This document shows positions 57,565-64,000 of a DNA stretch of 64,000 nt, one piece after another. The stretch comes from Corylus avellana (Eukaryota; Streptophyta; Magnoliopsida; Fagales; Betulaceae): assembly GCF_901000735.1 (NCBI RefSeq), contig NC_081551.1:17884545-17948544 (forward strand), in the 5' to 3' direction. The stretch's first letter is position 1, and every line of letters begins with the position of its first letter. The notes under the pieces were generated by a model that was given only the letters and a program-made list of their open reading frames with translations, searched no databases and was not told the origin of the DNA. The position numbers and the translations under genes were made by a program.

Positions 57565-59146
57565 AATAAATGTAAAATAAGCCAGAAAAGTTACTAGTGA
57601 CCACTTTTTAAACTATGAGCGTTCAAAGAAATCATACAATAACTTCAGACAGTTCAACAAAACAATAAGAACTTATCAAAGAATAAGGGGTTAATCCATG
57701 ACCTATGGGTTGCTGATATGTCAGCAATAGCATAGTTGATAACATTGGCCATCTCATTGCTATAAGAGTATAGTGTATAGAAATTTATGCTACAGTTTAC
57801 TAGCGGACAACCTTATATAGTGAATAGTAAAAGAATCAAGCAACAACAATCTTATAAATTTCTTTTGAGCGTAGTTAGATATGCAGCAAAAATCAATCTT
57901 GTCTCCTTAAAATTACTTGAAGCAAATGAAGTACATCCTCGGTTGTAGAACCATTCTGAAAATGCCATAATCATTAAGAGTTACAGCATAAAAGAAAAAA
58001 GGTTTAGACATTGTTTCAGATACATTGAAAGTGTATATTAAAAAAACATGTGTCTCTTCCAATTTTGTCCTTGTTATTTAAAAAGTATATACTTCTCACA
58101 TGCAAAAGGGACCCACAGCATTTTAATCGACTGTGTTGGAGGAGGTTACCTCAACACAATTTGAAAGAAAACTTTGGCCTTTCATCATTAAGAATTACAA
58201 TGAAAAAAAGGACTTTTGACATTGTTTCAGATACATTAAAAGTGCATACTACACTAGTTACATGTGCTTCTCCCCAACTATACAGTTGAAAAAAACTCTG
58301 TATTTCTGAAAAGTAAACAGTAGTCAATAACAAGAATTGAATGAAACACTAGTTACAGCCCATACAACATTTTATGTTATCTTAGTCTCCATTAATGCAA
58401 ACAATCAAGATTTAGCAAATGGTGCAACTCCAACCAGATTTTCATTTTAAGTATAAATGACTTTCAAAGACAAGCGTCTTCTCTCAAATACATTATTCAT
58501 TTGTACTGTGTTGTTAGAGGGGTGCAAAGTCTTACATCCAAAGTCAAAGAACAAGCAAAATTTTGATCCATTTGATTCTAAACAAAGTATGATCACTGTC
58601 CTATACAGCTACTAAATGTAAATGAATTGGATGCAATTGGGTAGATAGAGAATCAGAAGATGAATGGAATTATATTGTAACAAAATTTCCTAAATCACCC
58701 TTGTAATACAATTCTAGTTTGCATTTGAGGGAATTTTTTTTTTCTCCAACCATGTGGTGCCTGTCCCACGAAAATTCATAAAATTTCACAACAAATTTTA
58801 CATATGGCTTCCATTGTCTGAAATGCCCAAGTTTAAAGTGCTTAATTCTATATTAACAATATGCAAACTAAGATACAAGTGTCTAACAAAAAAATGGAGA
58901 TACAACATCAAAACAGAAGCAAGATACTTGAATTCATTATACTGTTTTTTGGGTTGTATAACACTCGAATTTATCAAGTGCAACCGTAAACAGAAGGATA
59001 TTATAAATAAATACACCTTCAAAATCTTCCAATGACTGCAATCCTATGACCATTTGACAGCATCACACACTGCTTACGAGATTGCAGTTAACCTTTACTT
59101 CATTCAGTAAAGTCATGTGTACATATTGTTAAAGAGCATAGACCGT
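57565..59146. other. Intergenic/intron region upstream of copy 7
   Basis: Copy of 23570-25147. No gene supported; frames at 58050-58289 and 58754-59035 are not conserved in length with their counterparts. Confidence 0.45.
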
Positions 59147-59636
59147 GGCAGAAAACATGACTTTTCTGCCCTCCAATAGACACGTTAGCACAAGCACAAA
59201 AATTGCCTACAACAAAAACACTGGATTTTGAGCTTCAACGGTGAGAGCGAGACTTGGCTCACCAGACCAACGGGTCGCGACCAGAGACCTGCCGTGGGTC
59301 AGCAGACCCACGCGGGTCACGGCCTGAGACCCGTCTTGGGTCAGCAGACCCACGCGGGTCACGGCCAGAGACCCAGCGCCGACGGCTACGCCGTGTGTCT
59401 GGCCGCAACCAGACCGCCACCCCCGGTTACGCCGCTGCCCACGCCACCGCCGTTCCACCTTTGCTCCTCTACCGGTAATCTCTCTCCGGCCGATTTATCT
59501 GCCTGGGATCCGGTGGGATGGTTTTTTTATCCGGTGAGTTGATAGCAATTTGGTGTTTTATCTGGCGTTTGATCTTATTTTCTTAAGGGGTAGTGTCATC
59601 ATTTTAATGGAAGGCAGAAAACTCATGTTTTCTGCC
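59147..59636. mobile_element. Mutator-like non-autonomous element with GC-rich core (copy B), 490 bp
   Basis: The left end reads 'ggcagaaaacatgacttttc' and the right end 'ggcagaaaactcatgttttc' plus 'tgcc', giving palindromic inverted ends. The flanks 'atagaccgt' (59138-59146) and 'tttgaccgt' (59637-59645) agree at seven of nine bases, a plausible Mutator-type duplication. The core carries the 'gggtcagcagacccac' tandem repeat. It also occurs at 25148, so it was present before the block duplication. Confidence 0.6.
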
Positions 59637-59795
59637 TTTGACCGTATAGAAGCAGCTCTCATTGTTAAATTACCACTTCTTCACATATTACGATGCAGAG
59701 AACTGAGCATACATATTCACGACGCAGATAAGTAATGCGCATACAAAACAGGTGCTACAAGAAAAAGAATGTGATTTTTCGAAAGGAAGAAGACG

Positions 59796-59798
<3 letters not shown>

Positions 59799-59840
<42 letters not shown>
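59799..59840 (+). repeat. (GA)n microsatellite
   Basis: About 21 GA units. The paralogous site at 27755-27767 has only about six, so it is a strongly length-variable locus. Frames reading SLSLSL or REREREE come from it. Confidence 0.95.
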
Positions 59841-59844
<4 letters not shown>

Positions 59845-59939
59845 TGGAGGGGATGAAAGCTCGCCTTTTTCTTTTCGCAGTCCCTGGCGCGATCTGTCTG
59901 AAACCCCACGTCAGGGTTTTTGAGAGGCGTTCAGTTATT

Positions 59940-60665
59940 CCCATACGTCTCTCCTTTGGGCTTAGAGGCCCAGCCGTGGCCTTAGCCAAACCCAAGTCAT
60001 CAGCATGCAGCGCATTGGAATTACCCAGTGCACAGTCAAAGATTCTTAAAAAATTCGATCCCCTTATTATCCCAACTTTGGGAAAAAAAACAAAAAAAAT
60101 AAAGAAATAAGAAAATTCGAACTTTTTTCTCTCCTCCCATGTTTTTTTTGATTTGTTTAATTTCTCATTTCCTCTTTTCTCTCTCTTTCGTTGTCTTCCA
60201 GACTCTCTAGTCTCCCCAAACCCACAAAATTACTGCACTGTCGAATAAAGAGAATGCTCTAACCTGTTTGAACATTGAAGAGAAGCCATTAACTCGTCAA
60301 CTGAGGAAGCCAGGCCACTCCAGGTTCTCCAACTTCGGCTGTTGTTCGCGGAAGCAGCACCTCCATCCAGATCCACAGCCGCGCTATCCAACACCACAAA
60401 CAATTGACCAGAAATGGCCTCCCATTCCCATAGGGGCGAAGGGGGGAGCACCAGAATGCATGTAGCCAAAGATTAACAAGGGAAAGAAGAGGGAGGATCA
60501 GGCTAGTCAGGACGCAGATCAAGCAGGAGCGTATGAGCCATAAGGGGCTTGAGAGAGAGAACAACTAAAATGAATGAGAAAGCAACAACAATAAAGTTTG
60601 AGAACGAAAGCGTGAATCTCGAGGGGTCGCTAAAAGACAGCGAGACCGGTCGGTGATAAAGGGAC
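59940..60665 (-). promoter_or_regulatory. Leader/promoter cassette E1, copy at unit 7
   Basis: Closest to 27880-28660. On the - strand one frame (60230-60469) reads ISGQLFVVLDSAAVDLDGG and onward for 79 codons. Part of this is kept at 15.8 kb but not at 7.1 or 54.4 kb, so I treat it as leader rather than coding. A donor-like AACAGGTTAGAG lies near 60262. Confidence 0.4.
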
Positions 60666-60689
60666 AAAATTAACTGCAGCAATTATTTA

Positions 60690-61080
60690 CAATTCCACTT
60701 AATACGTAGGGTAAAGTATATGTTCCTCTTTCACTGTCATTTAATTGACAATATAATAATGTCTCCATAAACTTTTTACTGTAATAATAATCTACAATGA
60801 AATAATGTACCACCTAAAGTTTTAATTGTAATAATGTAATAATGTACCTAATTGACAATTACATAAAGTACCACTTAAACTTTTAATTGACACCTAATTG
60901 ACAATGTAATAATGTGCGACTTAAGCTTTTAATTATAATAATGTCCCCCTAAACTACCAAAATATTGTCCAGGAGTTGATTGACCAAAATACACATGGCT
61001 AGAATTTATTTTTGCTCGGCAATATTTTTAGTCCAGATGAAGTCCATTTGGTTAAAAAAATTCCCATTAGCATGACAAAC
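60690..61080. repeat. AT-rich short repeats
   Basis: Phrases 'ttaattgacaatgtaataatgt' type and 'acctaattgacaat' recur four or five times between 60736 and 60950. Non-coding; class unknown. Confidence 0.5.
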
Positions 61081-61084
61081 TGGC

Positions 61085-62410
61085 CAATGTGGAAATTTGG
61101 AAGGAAACCCGAAATGGTATCTTTTTGGTAAGAAGTGCTTATTATGTGGCCCAAGAACGGGAGGCCCGCAATCTGTCGAAAGGATCAAGATTCTCGACAA
61201 TGCTCCAAAAATTGCCCATAAGCTTTTTTTCAAATCCTAGCCATTCAATATCATTCAACAGCCACAATTTCGCCACGTGTCCCAGCTAAAGATATATAAT
61301 AAAATATTATTTCTTTTTTAAAAAATATATATTAAACAAAATATTAAAATTAAAAATTAAAAAAATTGGGGTGGCCTTGAGCCATGGGGGTGGAGGAAGC
61401 CACCCCTAGGGGCCGGTTGGGGGTGGCCGAACCACCCCTAAGGCCATGAAGTGGTTGTTACACCTAACCCGACCCTGAAGGAGTGGCGTAAAAGCCACAC
61501 CCCACGTGTATAAGTGGTTAAATACCTCAATAATAAAACATCAAAATTAATTTATTTGGGTTTGTGCATTGGGGTGACCTGTTTGGTACAATTTTAATAA
61601 TTTAATATTTTGTTTTATATATATTTTTTAAAAAATAAATAATATTTTATTATTTATCTTTAGTTGAGACATATGGTAAAATTGTAACTGTTGGATAACA
61701 TTGGATGATCAGGATTTGAGAAAAAGCTGATGGACAATTTTCGGAGCATTGCCCAAGATCCTAATCCATGCCGGAATGCTCTTCTAGGAGTAGTGAAAGT
61801 GTGATTTGGCGAGGTATCTGGCAGATGACAAGTCCAAATGGTGGAAAAAATTTTATGTGGTGAGCTTGTAATAATTTATTACCTACAAGGGACAATCTTG
61901 TACGAGAAAGGTTATCGATGACCCGTTGTATCCCATTTGTGGGTTAGAACCGAAAACCCTCATCATGTTATTTGGGATTGTGTCGCATCAAGGGATGTCT
62001 GGAGGCTAGTAAGAAGGATTTTTCAGAGAGTGTATTCATGGGGAACGATTTCTTCAAGTGGCATAAGACTTTATACATTCAAAGGGACCCTTGGGAGGAC
62101 TTTGAGGTATTCGTGGAACAGCACGAAACAGAGGAGAAATGCATGAATATCTGAGGGTATATTCATTCACCCTAATATTATCGTAAAAGAGGCTGGAAGT
62201 GCTGTAGATTTTTTTCATGAAGCCACGAAGACGTGTGTCGAGGATTCTATTCCACGGTTGAAGACAGAAATGTGAAATGGATCAAACCTCCCCCAAGTTC
62301 GTACAAATTGAACTGTGATGCAGCTTTGGATCTGAAGTAAAGCAGGATGGGATTGGGGGCATTATACGTGATTCAGATTTCAAAGGGTAATGTTGTGGCT
62401 GCTAGGAGTG
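61085..62410 (+). mobile_element. Degenerate LINE 3' part with RNase H remnant, split by a MULE
   Basis: On the + strand there is the zinc-binding region (61100-61185: NGIFLVRSAYYVAQEREA; after the inserted element: SSESVIWRGIWQMTSPNG at about 61789-61842; then HHVIWDCVASRDVWRLV near 61953-62003) and an RNase H start (62277-62390: KWIKPPPSSYKLNCDAAL, GIGGIIRDSD). Frames change several times and stops occur, so it is dead. The order is that of plant L1-type elements ending in an RNase H domain. Confidence 0.75.
61195..61753. mobile_element. Mutator-like element with long inverted arms, nested in the LINE, 559 bp
   Basis: The arms 61195-61350 and about 61590-61753 are inverted copies over about 160 bases (ends 'gacaatgctcc' and 'ggagcattgcc'). 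The target duplication is 'caagattct' (61186-61194) and 'caagatcct' (61754-61762), nine bases with one change. Removing it rejoins the LINE coding remnant. The core, about 240 bases, is GC-richer ('ggggtggcc' phrases) and non-coding. Confidence 0.85.
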
Positions 62411-62440
62411 TGACGAGATGAAAGTTCTCTAATTATTTTT

Positions 62441-62480
<40 letters not shown>

Positions 62481-63360
62481 AAACATTGTCAATGTCCTCC
62501 TCAAGGCTAACAAAAAGATAAAAATGCCCTTATATATTTTTCAATAAGACAAAAATTCTCCTATAAATTCGAAAATATAAATATAAAAAAAAAACTTAAT
62601 TAATTTTTTAAAAAATGGTAATTTTAATTAATTTTTTTAAACGAAAATTTATAATTTTTTTTAAACGGAAATTTTTTATTTTTATTTTTAAATAATAATT
62701 CTTTTTATAAACGAAAATTTTTATTTTTTTTACAACGGAAGTTTTTATTTAAAAAAAATTATAAAATAAAAATAAAAACGAAAATTTTCAATTTTTATAA
62801 TAAAAAAATCGAAAATTTTTAATTTTTTTTTCTAATAAAAAGGATTTTTTTTTTTTTAATTTTAAATTTCAATAATTTGGATTTTTTTTTTTTTAGGCTT
62901 TTTCTAGAAGTTTTAGTTTTAGTTTTTTTTTAATTTTTTAATTTTACTAAGGGTAGTTTTGTCACTGAGAAACATTAACAATGTTTTGGTAGTTTGGAGG
63001 ACATTGTCACAATTGAAAGTTTGGGAAATATTATCAATTAGGTGGTAATTTGAGAGGGTATGTGAAATTTCCTCTTTTTAATAATATTATTAAAAAAATC
63101 ATATATTTCTTGAAATTTTATAATTAGACCTTTTTTTTTTTTTTTTTTTGATAAAGAGGACCCTCGTCAAAAGGGAATTAGAATCTTTTCTGACTTATTA
63201 ATATCCAGTTCATTATTCTCAAAAAAATAAATATCCAGTTCATTATATTTTAGAGATATTTTTGTTCCATTAAAAGTAAAATGATAAAAATATCATTTAA
63301 ATATAACTAGTCGAATAATCTCAACGATATAATTATATCTTCTTTCTTTTTTATTGATAG
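62411..63360. repeat. AT-rich repeat with (TA)n
   Basis: A (TA)n run at 62449-62478 is followed by A/T homopolymer-rich sequence. Phrases 'caaaacattgtcaatgtcct' (62480) and 'ggacattgtcacaattgaaa' with 'caatgttttgg' (62978-63020) form weak inverted ends, so this may be one foldback element of about 600 bases. No coding. Confidence 0.4.
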
Positions 63361-63480
63361 GGCCATTCTACCTGTTTTAGGCCCCAGTATTATTTGTCTG
63401 GGCTTGAATACATTGAAATCAAGTTAGGCCTGACACACGAAACGAAGTAAAACACCGAGTGTTGGAATCTGACCAAAATA
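63361..63480. other. Fragment of the E1-associated site-II motif block
   Basis: It matches 29237-29380 ('cctgttttaggcccc', 'gggcttgaatacattgaaat'). It was separated from the cassette at 60.7 kb by the LINE and other insertions, so it marks the original right flank of unit 7. Confidence 0.55.
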
Positions 63481-63499
63481 AACGCTAAAACTATTCCTA

Positions 63500-64000
63500 A
63501 ATGAACAAAAAGGCTTAAGAGTAAAAGAAGAACATGATGCAGAGAGTAGTCAAAGTCAATCCAAAGCAAAACTTGTAAAGGATAAATATTCTCACAAAAT
63601 AATCTTTAGTCTTATCTCAACAGATTTAAGATAACAAGCTATATTTTAGATAAATTACATATTAAAAACTATATAAATAGATTACATTATCTCAAAGAGA
63701 GTTTGTACATTTGAATTGTAACGCTTCATATTATATATATCATCAGCCTATGTTAGATTACAGCAAAGTAGAAAATATCAAAATTGTTTGACTTCACATG
63801 GTATCACAGCAACCAAAAGACTAACATCAATTTCTCTCATTCCGCAATATTTTTTTTCCTACATCAATTTCTCTCACCGGAGAACGGCCTTAAATTATGA
63901 GTTTGATGCACTATTACAGAATCACACCTGGTGTTTAGTCCCTGCTTCCACAACCAAGAATATAGTTTAATACAAATGGGTATTCCGAATAAAAAGGAAG
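63500..64000 (+). mobile_element. Ty1/copia remnant: LTR end, primer site and RT fragment
   Basis: A stretch with a TATA box ('ctatataaatag' at about 63669) ends in 'ttcaca' and is followed at 63799-63810 by 'tggtatcacagc', one base off the usual initiator-Met tRNA primer-binding site. Only about 75 bases later the copia reverse transcriptase start appears (63879 on: ALNYEFDALLQNHTWCLVPA, then a stop, then YKWVFRIKRK). Gag, protease and integrase are therefore deleted. The element continues beyond the window. Confidence 0.65.

Overview
This is nuclear DNA of a flowering plant, almost certainly a eudicot. It is AT-rich, its genes have many short GT-AG introns, it carries a plant-specific GARP/HHO transcription factor, and it is full of plant-type hAT, Mutator-like, PIF/Harbinger-like, SINE, LINE and copia remnants. 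The species cannot be told from the sequence. Two runs of N (41558-41965 and 47776-47875) show it is a draft scaffold.

Two conserved genes sit in the middle. One on the + strand (34308-40164, nine coding exons) encodes an RNA-binding protein with one RRM, an Arg/Asp/Glu-rich low-complexity region and a C-terminal coiled coil. One on the - strand (42296-44293, four coding exons) encodes a G2-like/GARP repressor of the HRS1/HHO (NIGT1) family, closest in pattern to HHO5/HHO6. Both models were rebuilt exon by exon and splice in frame.

The rest is a mosaic of duplicated blocks carrying a small gene family on the - strand that I do not recognise. Seven copies lie at 3.2-3.7, 13.3-13.8, 18.8-19.3, 23.1-23.6, 30.6-31.1, 51.0-51.6 and 57.0-57.6 kb, and an eighth is cut by the left edge. 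Comparing copies gives a better model than the open frames alone: a coding exon ending in a GG|GT donor, an intron of about 130 nt, and a short last exon. The apparent hydrophobic C-terminal tail in the unspliced frames is then translated U-rich intron. Copies fall into three subfamilies: A (copies 1, 2, 3), B (4, 6, 7) and C (5). Copies 2, 5 and 7 look intact, 1 and 4 share a late stop, 3 is a pseudogene, and 6 is a chimera with a new C-terminus.

The copies carry two kinds of upstream leader. One is a CT-rich leader exon behind a TATA-like sequence (copies 1, 2, 3, 6). The other is a GC-richer cassette (called E1 here) next to TGGGCT/GGCCCA site-II-like motifs (6.9-7.6, 15.5-16.3, 27.9-28.7, 54.2-54.9, 59.9-60.7 kb, with a diverged form near 31.7 kb). 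The blocks 1.5-10.3 and 49.3-57.0 kb are copies of each other, as are 22.9-28.7 and 57.0-60.7 kb. This gives natural empty sites that date and delimit several transposon insertions.
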